Positions 1 to 9,768 of a stretch of 64,000 bases of DNA are shown one piece after another (within the stretch, counting starts at the first letter, position 1; the number at the start of each line of letters is the position of its first letter). The stretch comes from Bacteroidales bacterium (lineage in GTDB: Bacteria; Bacteroidota; Bacteroidia; Bacteroidales; UBA7332). Under the pieces are notes generated by a model. That model was not told the origin of the DNA. It did not search any database and worked only from the letters and a program-made list of their open reading frames with translations. The position numbers and the translations under genes are program-made. The stretch is from positions 106,909-170,908 of the forward strand of contig JAQTZA010000008.1 in assembly GCA_028687995.1 (NCBI GenBank), read 5' to 3'.

Positions 1-359
1 CGATCAATCATCTTCACTCCCAAACCACCGCCATCGGGGTGTTCGTCCATAAATTGGCAGACGGTCGTTAATGTATTTTCTCCCAAAACAGTATCTGGAT
101 TAAGCAACAAGACATAATCTCCTTGACTCATTCGTATGGCTTGGTTGTTGCTTTTAGAAAACCCGACATTGAGGTCATTCCAAATAAATTGAACTTGTGG
201 AAATTTGGGCATAAGATATGCCTTGGAATCGTCTATAGATGCATTATCTACAACAAAAATTTCACTCTCAATTTCCGCAACTGCTTTTAGAACAGATAAT
301 AAACACTGCTCTAAATAAAATTTGACATTATAATTAACGATGATGATGGATAGTTTCAT
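1..359 (-). CDS. Family 2 glycosyltransferase, N-terminal part (cut by window edge)
   Basis: The minus-strand frame starts with ATG at 359 and runs off the left edge of the window, so only about 119 residues are visible. The start reads MKLSIIIVNYN, the usual opening of GT-A fold family 2 transferases. It is followed by VVDNAS near residue 40 and a later LLLNPDT segment, which matches the nucleotide-sugar/metal-binding DxD-like region of rhamnosyltransferase-type members. The expected role is transfer of a sugar from an activated nucleotide donor to a glycan or lipid carrier at the cytoplasmic face of the membrane. The acceptor cannot be told. It lies upstream-adjacent to the HAD gene on the same strand, with 6 bp between them, so it is probably the last gene of the recR-HAD-GT transcript. 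Confidence 0.85.
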   Translation of the reverse strand, partial: MKLSIIIVNYNVKFYLEQCLLSVLKAVAEIESEIFVVDNASIDDSKAYLMPKFPQVQFIWNDLNVGFSKSNNQAIRMSQGDYVLLLNPDTVLGENTLTTVCQFMDEHPDGGGLGVKMID

Positions 360-365
360 TGTAGA

Positions 366-815
366 TTATACGGGTCTCTCATCAATAATTTTTTGAATAA
401 TCTCACCCAATCGTATGATTACATTTTTAGGTTTGCGAGTTTTTGTTTCTGGTATGACAAATCCTTCGAAAATTTCCCCAGATTTGATCAGTTGGTAAAT
501 CACTCCCCAATCGGGAAGACCACCCAAGTTGCGATCATCGATAAAAAGATCAGCATTTATTTTACGCGTATCGTAAATTTCACCATCATATTTCTTGGAA
601 AGATTATCATTTACAGCATCAAATTCCACTCCATTTTTTTTACAAAAATCAATCGCGTCATCAAGCAATTTTCCTTCACGGATGGTCCATAAAATAAGTT
701 GGTGTCCATCTTTACGTAGTAATTTCAACGAATCGAATGCAAATGGAATTAGCTTTCCAATTTTGGGATATTCGTGCTCCACGATTGTCCCATCAAAATC
801 AATAGCTATAATCAT
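366..815 (-). CDS. HAD-superfamily hydrolase (BT_0820-like small phosphatase)
   Basis: This 149-residue protein opens with [16 protein letters not shown], the HAD motif I (DxDGT, nucleophile Asp6 and acid/base Asp8). A late IDDRN segment (about residues 92-96) supplies the acidic motif IV. It lacks a large cap domain, so it belongs to the small HAD phosphatases found in Bacteroidales; the substrate is unknown. The start codon overlaps the recR stop by 4 nt (812-815), which suggests translational coupling and a shared transcript. Nothing is missing in the catalytic motifs I can see. Confidence 0.8.
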   Translation of the reverse strand: MIIAIDFDGTIVEHEYPKIGKLIPFAFDSLKLLRKDGHQLILWTIREGKLLDDAIDFCKKNGVEFDAVNDNLSKKYDGEIYDTRKINADLFIDDRNLGGLPDWGVIYQLIKSGEIFEGFVIPETKTRKPKNVIIRLGEIIQKIIDERPV

Positions 816-1429
816 AATTTGAATGCTTCGTTAAATAGTGTACGATTCAATATAGATCTACCAAGAGTCACTTCATCGGCATATTCCAATTCATCTCCAA
901 TAGAAATGCCTCGTGCAATAATCGATATTTTGACTTCATAATTAGCCAATTTCCTGAAAATATAAAAATTTGTAGTATCGCCTTCCATCGTAGTGCTTAA
1001 TGCCAAAATCACCTCCTTGATTTGTCCGGTAGCCACACGATTGCACAAACTATCGATTTCTAAATCGGCAGGACCCACACCATCCATGGGTGATATTATT
1101 CCGCCCAAAACATGGTAAAGACCACGAAATTGCATCGTATTTTCAACAGCGATCAACTCTTTCACATTTTCAACTACGCAAACGATTGTGTTATCACGAC
1201 TTGGATTGGCGCATAATCCACAAACATCTGTATCTGAAATATTATGACAAACTTTGCAATAATTGATATTCTGACGCAGTTCTATAATAGCACTTCCCAA
1301 TCCAACTCCAATTTCTTCTTTTTGGCGCAACAAATGTAACACCAATCGAAGAGCTGTCTTTTTGCCAATGCCCGGAAGTTTTGAAAATTCATTGACGGCA
1401 TTTTCAAGTAATATTGAGGGGTATTCCAT
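812..1429 (-). CDS. recR: Recombination mediator protein RecR
   Basis: The 205-residue length matches RecR. Residues 1-30 contain the helix-hairpin-helix region ([20 protein letters not shown]). It is followed by the four-cysteine zinc motif C58-x2-C61-x8-C70-x2-C73 and a Toprim domain beginning near [15 protein letters not shown]. RecR works with RecO and RecF to load RecA on single-stranded DNA during gap repair in the cytoplasm. The ATG at 1429 gives the canonical MEYPS start. The gene heads a minus-strand run with the HAD and glycosyltransferase genes. Confidence 0.96.
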   Translation of the reverse strand: MEYPSILLENAVNEFSKLPGIGKKTALRLVLHLLRQKEEIGVGLGSAIIELRQNINYCKVCHNISDTDVCGLCANPSRDNTIVCVVENVKELIAVENTMQFRGLYHVLGGIISPMDGVGPADLEIDSLCNRVATGQIKEVILALSTTMEGDTTNFYIFRKLANYEVKISIIARGISIGDELEYADEVTLGRSILNRTLFNEAFKL

Positions 1430-1504
1430 TTTATAATTTCAAAAAAAGAGTTGTGAAAAAATGACTTCAATCGTAAAAAAATACGTGATTGACATTCTGC
1501 TTTG

Positions 1505-1512
1505 CAAATTTA
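1505..1512 (-). promoter_or_regulatory. Possible -7 box upstream of recR
   Basis: Read on the minus strand the site is TAAATTTG, which fits the Bacteroidota -7 consensus TAnnTTTG. I do not find a TTTG at the expected 17-23 nt upstream spacing, so this is weak. The rest of the 1430-1788 gap holds only the mrp terminator described separately. Confidence 0.25.
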
Positions 1513-1660
1513 GCAATTTTGCAAATTAATGCTCTATAAATGTGATATTATCTGGCGAAAACGGATGAATCTTAAATTTGAAATATCAAGATGATTTTTC
1601 TCAAAATATAGGACGAAAAAATACCTTGCTCATCCATTTAATTTCTTTCGAAACTTCGGA

Positions 1661-1698
1661 AAATAAAAAAACGCACCAACCTTGATTATTAGTGCGTT
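1661..1698 (-). terminator. Intrinsic terminator after mrp
   Basis: On the minus strand AACGCAC (1698-1692) pairs with GTGCGTT (1676-1670) and is followed by a run of T (plus-strand A-run 1665-1670). It lies about 90 bp beyond the mrp stop codon and is in the right direction to end the trmB-mrp transcript. Confidence 0.7.
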
Positions 1699-1788
1699 CT
1701 TTCGAAATGAGTATATTTTATTGTTCTTCTGCTAAACCAAAAATAGGTAATAAAATTCAATTAACCAAATGATTTTCAGAAAATAACA

Positions 1789-2895
1789 TTATTTTACAGA
1801 CACAATTTCTGTAGGTGCCAAGGTGGCATTGCGAATATCCACCTGAGCCACTACTTGTTTGGCTACATCGCGGAATGCATTACCTATTAATGATTCGCTA
1901 TCTAACGCCACTGGCTTGCCCAAATCACCTCCTTCGCACACACTTTGTACGATTGGAATTTGACCCAGAAAGTTGATTCCCATCGACTCAGCCAAATCTT
2001 TTCCGCCGTCTTTGCCAAAGATATAATATTTGTTGTTGGGCAATTCGGCAGGCGTGAACCAAGCCATATTCTCTACAAGCCCCAACACAGGAATATTAAT
2101 CTTTTCGCCGATAAACATATCAATACCTTTGCGCGCATCAGCCAGAGCCACCTCTTGTGGAGTAGTGACTACGATAGCGCCGGTAATGGCAAGGGTTTGC
2201 ACTACGGTGAGGTGAATATCACTGGTGCCCGGTGGAAGGTCGATCAGAAAATAGTCGAGTTCGCCCCATTGTGCATCACCAATAAATTGCTTCAAAGCGC
2301 TGCTGGCCATCGAACCGCGCCAAACAACTGCGCTCTCTCTTTTCACAAAAAAGCCAATAGAGAGAATCTTTACTCCATATTTAATTGGGGGAATAATTAA
2401 TTCTCTGCCGTTCACATTTTCGACCATTGGTTTGAAATCTTCCATGTCGAACATTTTGGGAACCGATGGACCGAACAAATCAGCATCGAGCAATCCCACT
2501 TTGTAACCCATTTGAGCCAACGAAACGGCTAAATTTGCTGCCACGGTGGATTTACCAACACCACCTTTACCAGAAGAAACAGCAATGATATTCTTCACAT
2601 TTGGCAACAACAAATCGGGTTGAGCTGGACGTGGAGCCTGTTTGGCTACGGGAGTAATGTTTCCTTTTATCTCAATATCTTCAGAAATATAGGTTAAAAT
2701 TGCTTGTTCGGCTGCCTTCACCACCGATTTGATAAACGGATCGTTCGGCTTTTCGAAAACCAGTGAAAGAGTCACCTTTTTGCCGTCAATTTCAATCTCT
2801 TTGCCGACCATGCCTCCGCTCACAAGGTCGGTGCCGGTGCCCGGATAACGCACTTTCGACAGCGCATCTAAAATTATCTGTTCTGTTAATTCCAT
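1789..2895 (-). CDS. mrp: Mrp/ApbC-type P-loop ATPase, Fe-S cluster carrier
   Basis: The protein has 368 residues. Residues 1-80 form a MIP18/DUF59 domain. A linker follows, then a deviant Walker A, SGKGGVGKST at residues 108-117, typical of the MinD/Mrp class, with Walker B-like LIDLPPGTSD further on. Mrp proteins bind and transfer Fe-S clusters in the cytoplasm. The usual C-terminal CPxC of proteobacterial Mrp is not present: the equivalent stretch reads ENMAWFTPAELPNNKYYIFG. To my knowledge this is common in Bacteroidota, so it is not a sign of decay. It lies 9 bp downstream of trmB on the same strand. Confidence 0.94.
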   Translation of the reverse strand: MELTEQIILDALSKVRYPGTGTDLVSGGMVGKEIEIDGKKVTLSLVFEKPNDPFIKSVVKAAEQAILTYISEDIEIKGNITPVAKQAPRPAQPDLLLPNVKNIIAVSSGKGGVGKSTVAANLAVSLAQMGYKVGLLDADLFGPSVPKMFDMEDFKPMVENVNGRELIIPPIKYGVKILSIGFFVKRESAVVWRGSMASSALKQFIGDAQWGELDYFLIDLPPGTSDIHLTVVQTLAITGAIVVTTPQEVALADARKGIDMFIGEKINIPVLGLVENMAWFTPAELPNNKYYIFGKDGGKDLAESMGINFLGQIPIVQSVCEGGDLGKPVALDSESLIGNAFRDVAKQVVAQVDIRNATLAPTEIVSVK

Positions 2896-2904
2896 TATTC
2901 GTTA

Positions 2905-3660
2905 CTATTTTTTTGATGTATCACTTCTTCTTCCTCTATGGAAACTGCGATAGTCGTCGAACTCAATCTCTTGATCCGGTTCTACCAACGTTTCTCTTTG
3001 CTCACAAACAAATTTGATATACTTTATGTTCAGTCCGCGATCGAGCCATTGCTGTTCGTAATATGTTTTTATCGCCAGAATGGGATCTACGCTGTCGGAG
3101 TGATACAAATCGTTGGTAGATGCCAGCACTGGATAGGTGTTGACCTCCACCATCAGACAGGTGTAGGTGAACATAAAATTGCTGTCGGATTTGAGGTGAA
3201 CAATGCCATTTTCGGTCAAAATCTGACGATAGAGCTCCATAAAACGGGTCGAAGTCAAGCGTTTGCGCACCTTGTTCATCTGAGGATCGGGGAATGTGAT
3301 CCAAATCTCAGCCACCTCACCGGCTCCGAAGAAGTGATGAATCAGCTCGATATCGGTGCGCAGAAACGCCACGTTGGTCAATCCCTCTTCTAGCGACTGC
3401 TTGGCGCCCGTCCACATGCGAGCTCCTTTCACATCCACGCCAATAAAGTTTTTATCGGGAAACATGCGAGCCAACCCCACCGTGTATTCGCCTTTGCCGC
3501 AACCGAGTTCGAGCACAATGGGGTGATCGTTCCCGAAAAACTGCTTCCCCCACTCTCCTTGCATCGGAAATCCCGATTCTTGGATAACGGCAAACGGATA
3601 TTGAAACACATGCGGATAGCTCTCCATCTCAGAGAATTTCTTCAATTTATTTTTTCCCAT
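2905..3660 (-). CDS. trmB: tRNA (guanine-N7-)-methyltransferase TrmB
   Basis: A class I SAM methyltransferase with motif [17 protein letters not shown]. It also has the TrmB-typical segments [16 protein letters not shown] and a late lysine/aspartate-rich part. It methylates G46 of tRNA using S-adenosylmethionine. I place the start at 3660 ([13 protein letters not shown]), which matches the family N terminus. An upstream ATG at 3687 would add nine unusual residues (MQSQNQTNV). The product is about 251 residues. It heads a two-gene transcript with mrp. Confidence 0.93.
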   Translation of the reverse strand: MGKNKLKKFSEMESYPHVFQYPFAVIQESGFPMQGEWGKQFFGNDHPIVLELGCGKGEYTVGLARMFPDKNFIGVDVKGARMWTGAKQSLEEGLTNVAFLRTDIELIHHFFGAGEVAEIWITFPDPQMNKVRKRLTSTRFMELYRQILTENGIVHLKSDSNFMFTYTCLMVEVNTYPVLASTNDLYHSDSVDPILAIKTYYEQQWLDRGLNIKYIKFVCEQRETLVEPDQEIEFDDYRSFHRGRRSDTSKK

Positions 3661-3684
3661 AACATTGGTTTGATTTTGCGACTG

Positions 3685-3692
3685 CAAAAATA
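3685..3692 (-). promoter_or_regulatory. Candidate -7 box for trmB-mrp
   Basis: The minus-strand reading is TATTTTTG followed by CAG, which fits TAnnTTTG, 25-32 nt before the chosen trmB start. If this promoter is correct, transcription starts only a few bases downstream and the upstream ATG at 3687 would be excluded, which supports the 3660 start. No clear -33 TTTG is seen. Confidence 0.35.
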
Positions 3693-3718
3693 GGAATTAT
3701 AAATTTGGCATACAACAC

Positions 3719-3756
3719 AAAAACTCCGCTACCGAATTGAGCCGATAGCGGGAGTT
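3719..3756 (-). terminator. Hairpin with T-run, minus-strand terminator-like
   Basis: AACTCC-GCTA and TAGC-GGGAGTT (3722-3731 and 3746-3756) form a stem with one bulge. On the minus strand the stem is followed by TTTTT. It lies between the divergent trmB and porU genes, so it may insulate trmB from antisense transcription. The rest of the 3661-4004 gap is very AT-rich; I see no convincing gene in it. Confidence 0.4.
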
Positions 3757-4004
3757 ATAATTTTAAAATAATGAATACGGAAAATAATTTAGATCGATAA
3801 AACTTATGCGATACTGGGAAATAAACGATAAGTAACCAATCAACTTTTTGAAATTCACAAATTTGGTTCTATCCGAATCAGCAAAGTTTATTTTTTTGTT
3901 GATGAAATAATTGTTTATAATCGCACGTTTTCTGAAAGTAAATATTTGTAATATAATTTTATTTAGTTTAACTATCAGAGCATTCATTAAAAAAATAATT
4001 ATAA

Positions 4005-7000
4005 ATGAGAAAAACTTTCTTAATCATTTCAATCTGTTTTTTAACAATCTCTGCTTTTGCCACTACCGGACTATACAATTATGCTGACAATTCGGTATTA
4101 GCAAATGGCAAATGGGTGAGAATTAAGATAACGAATTCTGGTGTTTATAAACTAACGTACACTGACCTAACCAATATGGGATTTTCGGATCCATCGAAAG
4201 TCAGGATATACGGATTTGGTGGAGCAATGCTTCCCGAAACGTTTAAATATCCAAAACGCGACACAAAAGAGAATGGAGATATTCCTGAAGTACCGATCTA
4301 CAAAGGAACCAACTATATTCTATTTTGGGCACAAGGAGTGATATCCTGGGATAATACGGGTAGTACGTTTACACACACAGTAAATCCGTATGCCAATTAC
4401 GCTTGCTATTTTCTGACAGATAGCAAGGGAACTCCTACTCCAATGGAGGTACAACCATCTATGAGTAATCCTGATATTTCGCTGGCTACTTTTGACGACT
4501 ACAGTTTGCACGAAAAGGATTTAGTCAATGTTGTAGCATCAGGCAGAGAGTTTTATGGGGAAGATTTTTCATCGAACAATTCTCAAACATTCACATTCAA
4601 TATTGACGGAGTTACGAGTACAAAACCAATGACATTAGGTATTGATTTTATAGCTAACTCCACCACTGGAACCACTTTTAAGGCAAGTGTAAACAATCAA
4701 CCGTGTATCAATTCAAATATGCCAGCGATATCAACGGATCAACACGAAAAAGCCAAATCATTAGTCACTTCGGGTACATTCCTAAACAGCCTTTCCACTC
4801 AGGTTTTCAATGTTAAAATTGATTATGGTAAAACAAACGATCTCAACTGTCTACTCAATTATATCCGCCTAAATATGGAACGTACGCTTAAATTATACGA
4901 TTCATATACTGCCTTTCGGTCGATAGCATCTAAAGGTCTCAAAGCCCAATATACGATTCAGAATACAAATTCGAACGTCAAAATTTGGAAGATCTCTGAT
5001 GGAAAATGTGTAGAAATAACTCCATCGACAAGTGGGTTTGAAACAAAATTTACGATGACTTCCCCAAGAGATAAGCCCAGCGAGTTTGTAGTAGTAGATG
5101 TGAATGGCACATTCCCCACACCTACTTTCGATGCTAAAGTCGAAAATCAAAATCTACATGCGTTACCTCAAACAGATATGGTAATCATAACAAATAGCGA
5201 TTTTCTGACTTATGCGAATCAAATAGCAGACTTGCATCGCAATCCTGACAAAGACAATATGCGCGTAACGGTAGTCACTCCAGATCAAATTTATAACGAA
5301 TTTTCGTCCGGTACGAAAGACGCATCCGCCTATCGTTGGTTTATGAAAATGTTCTACGACCGAGCAACCACCACTGCCGACAAACCCAGATATTTACTAC
5401 TTTTCGGTGATGGCACTTTCGACAACCGCTTGCTTAGCTCCCAATGGAAAAATACTGATCCGGTCGATAAACTTCTCACCTACGAATCTGTTGCATCATT
5501 GGTTGAAACATCTTCTTATGTGTGTGATGATTATTTTGGATTTTTAGATGATAATGAAGGCGCAAATATTGAAGGTGATGGTTTAGATTTGGGAATAGGA
5601 CGTTTCCCTGTACGAAATACTTACGAAGCAGAATCAGTAGTAAATAAAATAATTGGCTATACGACTAATAAGCAATATGGAACTTGGAAAAACAACCTCT
5701 GTTTTGTGGCTGACGATGGGGATGGAAATGGTCACATGGATGAAGCGAATCAGTTGACGCAATACCTTGAGGCCAATTACAAACAATTTGTCATTAATAA
5801 GATTTATCTTGATTCGTACAAAAAAGTAATAACTTCTACGGGTGGAACTTACCCATCAGCAAAAAAGAAATTATTTGACCTTCTTAATTCTGGAATAATG
5901 ACATTAAATTATACTGGTCATGGTAGTACAAATTCTTGGGCAGTGGAGCAAATTATGACAACATCCGACATTAAATCACTGTATCTTACCAAATTGCCGT
6001 TGTGGATAACTGCTACTTGCGATTTCAGTCGTTACGATGATTTTAATACAAGTGCCGGAGAGGAGGTTTTATTAAATCCTAACGGTGGCGGTATCGGTCT
6101 AATAACAACCAGTCGTGTTGTTTTTTCCACTGGAAATTCCAGATTAAATACAGTACTGAATACTCTTCTATTCAAAAAAAATAGTGACGGATCAAGATTA
6201 AGATTGGGGGATATACTTCGTCAAACAAAAGCAGCTTTAGGAACTGATGCGAATAAATTAAACTTTACGCTTCTGGGCGATCCGGCATTAAAATTAAACT
6301 ATGCTGAATATAAGATGGAGATCACTAAATTAAACGGCGATTCTGCTCATCTAGTTACACCTACGCTTTCTGCTCTTAGCGAAGTGACGTTAACCGGACG
6401 AGTATTGAATCCTGATGGAACTTTTGATCCCAACTTTAATGGCGTTGTCAAACCAACAGTGTTCGACTGCGACGAAACTATAACGACCTTGGATAATGAT
6501 AATACTGGGAGTCCATTTAAATACACAGATAGAAATAAAGTGTTGTTTACCGGCAAAGATTCTATTAAGAATGGAGAATTCTCATTCAAATTTACGGTTC
6601 CAAAAGATATGAGCTATTCTTACAAAAGCGGGCGAATAAATCTGTATGGTTATGATACTAATGGCAATGAAGCTCAAGGATATTATGAAAACTTTGTGCT
6701 CGGCGGAACCAATCCGAATGCCCCGATTGACCAAGATGGTCCCTCTATCAACAAGATGTATCTCAATAGTGAAAGTTTTGTAAATGGCGACATTGTGAAT
6801 GAAACACCTGTCTTAGAAGTAAATTTAGAAGATAAAAGTGGGCTGAACGTTTCCGGAACTGGTATTGGTCACGACTTATTGCTCGTTATTGATAATTCTC
6901 CGGCAAACACCTATATTTTGAATAACTATTATGAAGCCTACAGCGGAAGTTCTACTGCAGGTAAGGTATCGTATGTAATTCCTAAATTAACAGATGGAAA

Positions 7001-7400
7001 TCATTCTTTATATTTTAGAGCTTGGGATATTCAGAACAATTCATCGAGCCAAACCATAAATTGTGTAGTCAAAAAGGGTTACGCTCCAAAGATTTTTGAT
7101 CTCTATACAAATACTATTGTAAAACTTTCGTCAGCGAGGGTTGTCTTTTTGCTCAAGCACGACAGACCTAATACAAATATCAGTGTAAAATTAAGCGTCT
7201 ATAACTTATCTGGCATCGAAGTTTGGAGGCATGCTGAAACTGGATTAGCAGATATTACTGAGGCATACCCTATTGAATGGGATTTGAAAAGTTCAAATGG
7301 CATCTCCGTTTCTCCTGGAATCTACTTATACAAAGCATCCATTTTTACTGATCAGGCACAAGAATCAACGCTAACTAAAAAACTAGTAGTCGTACAATAA
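4005..7400 (+). CDS. porU: Type IX secretion system sortase PorU (C25 gingipain-like peptidase)
   Basis: The protein has 1131 residues. An N-terminal signal peptide (MRKTFLIISICFLTISAFA) is followed by a PorU-type N-terminal domain (GKWVRIKITNSGVYKLTY). The central C25 domain carries the catalytic pair: His639 in NYTGHG and Cys672 in TATCDFS. The C-terminal part has Ig-like beta domains and ends with a FlgD/Por-type segment (SPGIYLYKASI). PorU removes the C-terminal signal of T9SS cargo on the outer-membrane surface and joins the cargo to A-LPS. The size, His-Cys dyad and CTD-like tail all fit. No porV is visible next to it, although the two genes are adjacent in many genomes. A strong hairpin terminator follows. 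Confidence 0.88.
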   Translation: MRKTFLIISICFLTISAFATTGLYNYADNSVLANGKWVRIKITNSGVYKLTYTDLTNMGFSDPSKVRIYGFGGAMLPETFKYPKRDTKENGDIPEVPIYKGTNYILFWAQGVISWDNTGSTFTHTVNPYANYACYFLTDSKGTPTPMEVQPSMSNPDISLATFDDYSLHEKDLVNVVASGREFYGEDFSSNNSQTFTFNIDGVTSTKPMTLGIDFIANSTTGTTFKASVNNQPCINSNMPAISTDQHEKAKSLVTSGTFLNSLSTQVFNVKIDYGKTNDLNCLLNYIRLNMERTLKLYDSYTAFRSIASKGLKAQYTIQNTNSNVKIWKISDGKCVEITPSTSGFETKFTMTSPRDKPSEFVVVDVNGTFPTPTFDAKVENQNLHALPQTDMVIITNSDFLTYANQIADLHRNPDKDNMRVTVVTPDQIYNEFSSGTKDASAYRWFMKMFYDRATTTADKPRYLLLFGDGTFDNRLLSSQWKNTDPVDKLLTYESVASLVETSSYVCDDYFGFLDDNEGANIEGDGLDLGIGRFPVRNTYEAESVVNKIIGYTTNKQYGTWKNNLCFVADDGDGNGHMDEANQLTQYLEANYKQFVINKIYLDSYKKVITSTGGTYPSAKKKLFDLLNSGIMTLNYTGHGSTNSWAVEQIMTTSDIKSLYLTKLPLWITATCDFSRYDDFNTSAGEEVLLNPNGGGIGLITTSRVVFSTGNSRLNTVLNTLLFKKNSDGSRLRLGDILRQTKAALGTDANKLNFTLLGDPALKLNYAEYKMEITKLNGDSAHLVTPTLSALSEVTLTGRVLNPDGTFDPNFNGVVKPTVFDCDETITTLDNDNTGSPFKYTDRNKVLFTGKDSIKNGEFSFKFTVPKDMSYSYKSGRINLYGYDTNGNEAQGYYENFVLGGTNPNAPIDQDGPSINKMYLNSESFVNGDIVNETPVLEVNLEDKSGLNVSGTGIGHDLLLVIDNSPANTYILNNYYEAYSGSSTAGKVSYVIPKLTDGNHSLYFRAWDIQNNSSSQTINCVVKKGYAPKIFDLYTNTIVKLSSARVVFLLKHDRPNTNISVKLSVYNLSGIEVWRHAETGLADITEAYPIEWDLKSSNGISVSPGIYLYKASIFTDQAQESTLTKKLVVVQ

Positions 7401-7424
7401 GGCTTTTTAACAAATATCTCAATA

Positions 7425-7467
7425 AAAAACTCTCACTTTTAGCTAAAAGCTTTTTGTGAGAGTTTTT
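7425..7467. terminator. Bidirectional terminator between porU and the OsmC gene
   Basis: AAAAACTCTCAC (7425-7436) and GTGAGAGTTTTT (7456-7467) form a perfect 12-bp stem with T-runs on both strands, placed between two convergent genes. Confidence 0.85.
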
Positions 7468-7488
7468 AATTGCTACTTTACCTAAGGT

Positions 7489-7920
7489 CTACACAGAAAG
7501 AATCTCTTTTCCGTTGAGGATCACCTGATACGATAGTGGCGCGATCATGCGCAACATAGCAGCCACACCGCAATATTTCTCTTGCGACATGGTCACCGAT
7601 TTAATCACTTTTTCTGCTGAAAGGTTACTGCCTTTGAGATTGTAAACAATATTGAAACGGGTATAAACCTTCGGATGATCTTCTGCCAAATCTGCATCTA
7701 CCGTCATATCGTACTCTTCGATCTCTTTGCGCATCTTTTTAATCAGGGACACGATGTCCATACCCGTGCAGCCTGCAAATGCCACAAGCATCAACGCTTT
7801 CGGGCGAAATCCCGAATCGGCTCCCCCACTTTCGGATGCTGCATCCAATCTGATCTTGTGCCCTTCGAGCATTCCTTCGAACGACATTCCGTCTGTCCAT
7901 TTAATATTTACTTGTGCCAT
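7489..7920 (-). CDS. OsmC/Ohr family protein
   Basis: This is a 143-residue OsmC-fold protein. Two cysteines occupy the conserved positions: Cys51 in FAGCTGMDIVSLI and Cys117 in KYCGVAAML. Members of this family are thiol peroxidases that reduce organic hydroperoxides in the cytoplasm. The subgroup seen here is closer to the general OsmC/YhfA-like group than to Ohr, because the second motif is KYCG rather than the Ohr VCPYS type. The substrate is not known. It appears monocistronic, ending at the shared terminator with porU. Confidence 0.85.
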   Translation of the reverse strand: MAQVNIKWTDGMSFEGMLEGHKIRLDAASESGGADSGFRPKALMLVAFAGCTGMDIVSLIKKMRKEIEEYDMTVDADLAEDHPKVYTRFNIVYNLKGSNLSAEKVIKSVTMSQEKYCGVAAMLRMIAPLSYQVILNGKEILSV

Positions 7921-7922
7921 AA

Positions 7923-7957
7923 GTTGAGTTATGAATGTTGAGTTATGAATGTTGAGT
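7923..7957 (+). repeat. Short tandem repeat upstream of the OsmC gene
   Basis: The 14-bp unit GTTGAGTTATGAAT occurs twice head to tail and is followed by half a unit. It lies immediately before the OsmC start codon, so it may alter its leader. The rest of the 7921-8131 gap holds the glyA terminator. Confidence 0.8.
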
Positions 7958-8031
7958 CTGCCTGGCGGCAGTCAGGTTATTAGTTTTCTTTGCGCTCTTT
8001 GCGTAAACCTCTGCTTCCTCTGCGGTTAAAC

Positions 8032-8066
8032 AAAAAAATGCACCGAAAACAAGATTTCGATGCACT
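8032..8066 (-). terminator. Intrinsic terminator after glyA
   Basis: On the minus strand TGCATCGAAA (8064-8055) pairs with TTTTCGGTGCA (8049-8039) through one G-T pair, followed by seven T. It lies about 65 bp after the glyA stop. Confidence 0.75.
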
Positions 8067-8131
8067 CTTTCTATTTGTTTTCTGAATATTAAAAACGTAA
8101 TTTCAGAAATATTGTTCACTTCAATAGGTGA

Positions 8132-9412
8132 TTACCAAGCGTAGATTGGGAATTTCGACATGGTCGCGTTCACCTTCTCACGAACTGCTTTGATCACCGA
8201 TTCACTCTCTGGGTTTGAAAGCACTGTATCCATCATCTCAACGATTTCGAGCATCAAATCCTCTTTCGGACCACGAGTAGTGATGGCAGGTGTTCCCACG
8301 CGGATACCCGATGTCAGGAATGGAGAACGGCTGTCGTAAGGCACCATATTTTTATTGACGGTAATATCAGCTTTCACCAACGCATTTTCTGCCACTTTAC
8401 CTGTCAATTCAGGAAATTTAGAGCGTAGATCAATCAACATACAGTGATTTTCTGTACCGTCAGAAACGATCTTGTAACCATTATCCATAAATGCCTGAGC
8501 CATGGTGGCAGCATTCTTTTTCACTTGCAATTGATACTCTTTAAATTCAGGAGCCAATGCTTCGCCAAATGCAATCGCTTTACCCGCGATTACGTGTTCC
8601 AACGGACCACCTTGTGCACCCGGGAATACAGCAGAATCCAACAACGCTGACATCTTTTTGATCTCGCCTTTTGGCGTTGTTTTTCCCCAGGGATTGTCAA
8701 AATCTTCGCCCAACAAAATCACACCACCACGTGGACCACGCAATGTTTTGTGTGTGGTAGAAGTCACGATGTGTGCGTGTTTCACAGGATTTGCAAGCAA
8801 TCCGCCGGCAATCATTCCAGCAGGGTGAGCCATATCGACCCAAAGAATGGCACCAATCTGATCAGCAATCTTACGCATACGAGCATAGTCCCAATCGCGA
8901 GAATAAGCCGACGCTCCACCGATAATCATTTTTGGTTTTTCGCGTAAAGCTATCTCCTCCATTTGTTCGTAATCGACCAAACCATCCGATTCGCGTACAT
9001 TGTATTCTAGTGCTTTGTACATCAAGCCAGAGAAATTCACTGCCGAGCCGTGTGTCAGGTGACCCCCGTGCGAAAGATTCAATCCTAAGAATTTATCGCC
9101 TGGATTCATCACGGCAAAAAAGACTGCCAAATTCGCAGATGCACCAGAGTGTGGTTGTACATTCGCCCATGCTGCGCCATAAAGCTCTTTTAGACGATCG
9201 ATAGCAATTTGCTCACTCAAATCGACCACTTCACAACCGCCATAATAGCGTTTGCCGGGATAACCTTCAGCATATTTGTTGGTTAAACACGATCCAACGG
9301 CTTCCATAACCTGTTGACTAACAAAGTTTTCAGAAGCAATCAGTTCAATACCTTTCAACTGACGTTGATTTTCTTTTTCGATAATGTCAAAAATAACGGT
9401 GTCTCGTTTCAT
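8132..9412 (-). CDS. glyA: Serine hydroxymethyltransferase
   Basis: A 426-residue fold-type I PLP enzyme that interconverts serine and glycine with tetrahydrofolate in the cytoplasm. The PLP lysine is Lys222 in [13 protein letters not shown]. The family segments [17 protein letters not shown] (26-42), [15 protein letters not shown] (45-59) and [13 protein letters not shown] (192-204) are intact. The ATG at 9412 gives the standard N terminus. The gene is single, with its own terminator and a candidate promoter. Confidence 0.97.
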   Translation of the reverse strand: MKRDTVIFDIIEKENQRQLKGIELIASENFVSQQVMEAVGSCLTNKYAEGYPGKRYYGGCEVVDLSEQIAIDRLKELYGAAWANVQPHSGASANLAVFFAVMNPGDKFLGLNLSHGGHLTHGSAVNFSGLMYKALEYNVRESDGLVDYEQMEEIALREKPKMIIGGASAYSRDWDYARMRKIADQIGAILWVDMAHPAGMIAGGLLANPVKHAHIVTSTTHKTLRGPRGGVILLGEDFDNPWGKTTPKGEIKKMSALLDSAVFPGAQGGPLEHVIAGKAIAFGEALAPEFKEYQLQVKKNAATMAQAFMDNGYKIVSDGTENHCMLIDLRSKFPELTGKVAENALVKADITVNKNMVPYDSRSPFLTSGIRVGTPAITTRGPKEDLMLEIVEMMDTVLSNPESESVIKAVREKVNATMSKFPIYAW

Positions 9413-9476
9413 TTTATCGTAGGTTTAAATATTTTAGGTAGAAAGGAAAATTTGGAGTCTTTGATTTTTGAAGCTG

Positions 9477-9484
9477 CAAAGATA
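9477..9484 (-). promoter_or_regulatory. Candidate -7 box of the glyA promoter
   Basis: The minus-strand reading TATCTTTG followed by CAGC matches the Bacteroidota -7 element TAnnTTTG. A TTTG lies 24 nt further upstream, slightly longer than the usual spacer. The box is about 65 nt before the glyA start. Confidence 0.5.
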
Positions 9485-9677
9485 GGACTTTCTACTAAGA
9501 ATAGAAATCAAATCCATAAATAAATGGCAATAAACTCCGTTCTAAAATCGAATATTTAGAGACCAATTTTATGAAACCAATCTCCGTTTCCTGTCGAAAT
9601 GGCAGAAAACTGACATCCGAAACAATGACAATAGGCAGTTTTCTGACAAAAACAGGAATTTTCCAAAAAAAATAGTT

Positions 9678-9692
9678 TGGCACGCTGTTTGA
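9678..9692 (+). promoter_or_regulatory. Candidate sigma-54 (-24/-12) promoter of dnaK
   Basis: TGGCACG-CTGT-TTGA matches the sigma-54 pattern TGGCACG-N4-TTGC at seven positions in the -24 part and three of four in the -12 part. Transcription would begin near 9705, giving a leader of roughly 65 nt before the dnaK ATG at 9769. I see no CIRCE-type inverted repeat. The 9413-9768 gap otherwise holds only the glyA promoter; a minus-strand frame in it looks like chance. Confidence 0.5.
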
Positions 9693-9768
9693 AATAACCA
9701 TTGCGAACAAGCTTCAAAGCTTGATATCGCAAAAAAGAAATTATAACTTAAAAAACAAAAATAAAATT

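Noticed and set aside
3763..3987. Minus-strand frame of 74 codons between trmB and porU
   Set aside because: Very AT-rich (K/N/F/I only composition), no motif, overlaps the porU leader; a terminator-like hairpin follows, but not enough to call a gene.
7923..7957. Tandem repeat as a CRISPR
   Set aside because: Units are directly adjacent with no spacers, and there are no cas genes in the window.
9495..9710. Minus-strand frame of 71 codons before dnaK
   Set aside because: It runs through the candidate sigma-54 site and glyA promoter region and shows no family-like sequence.
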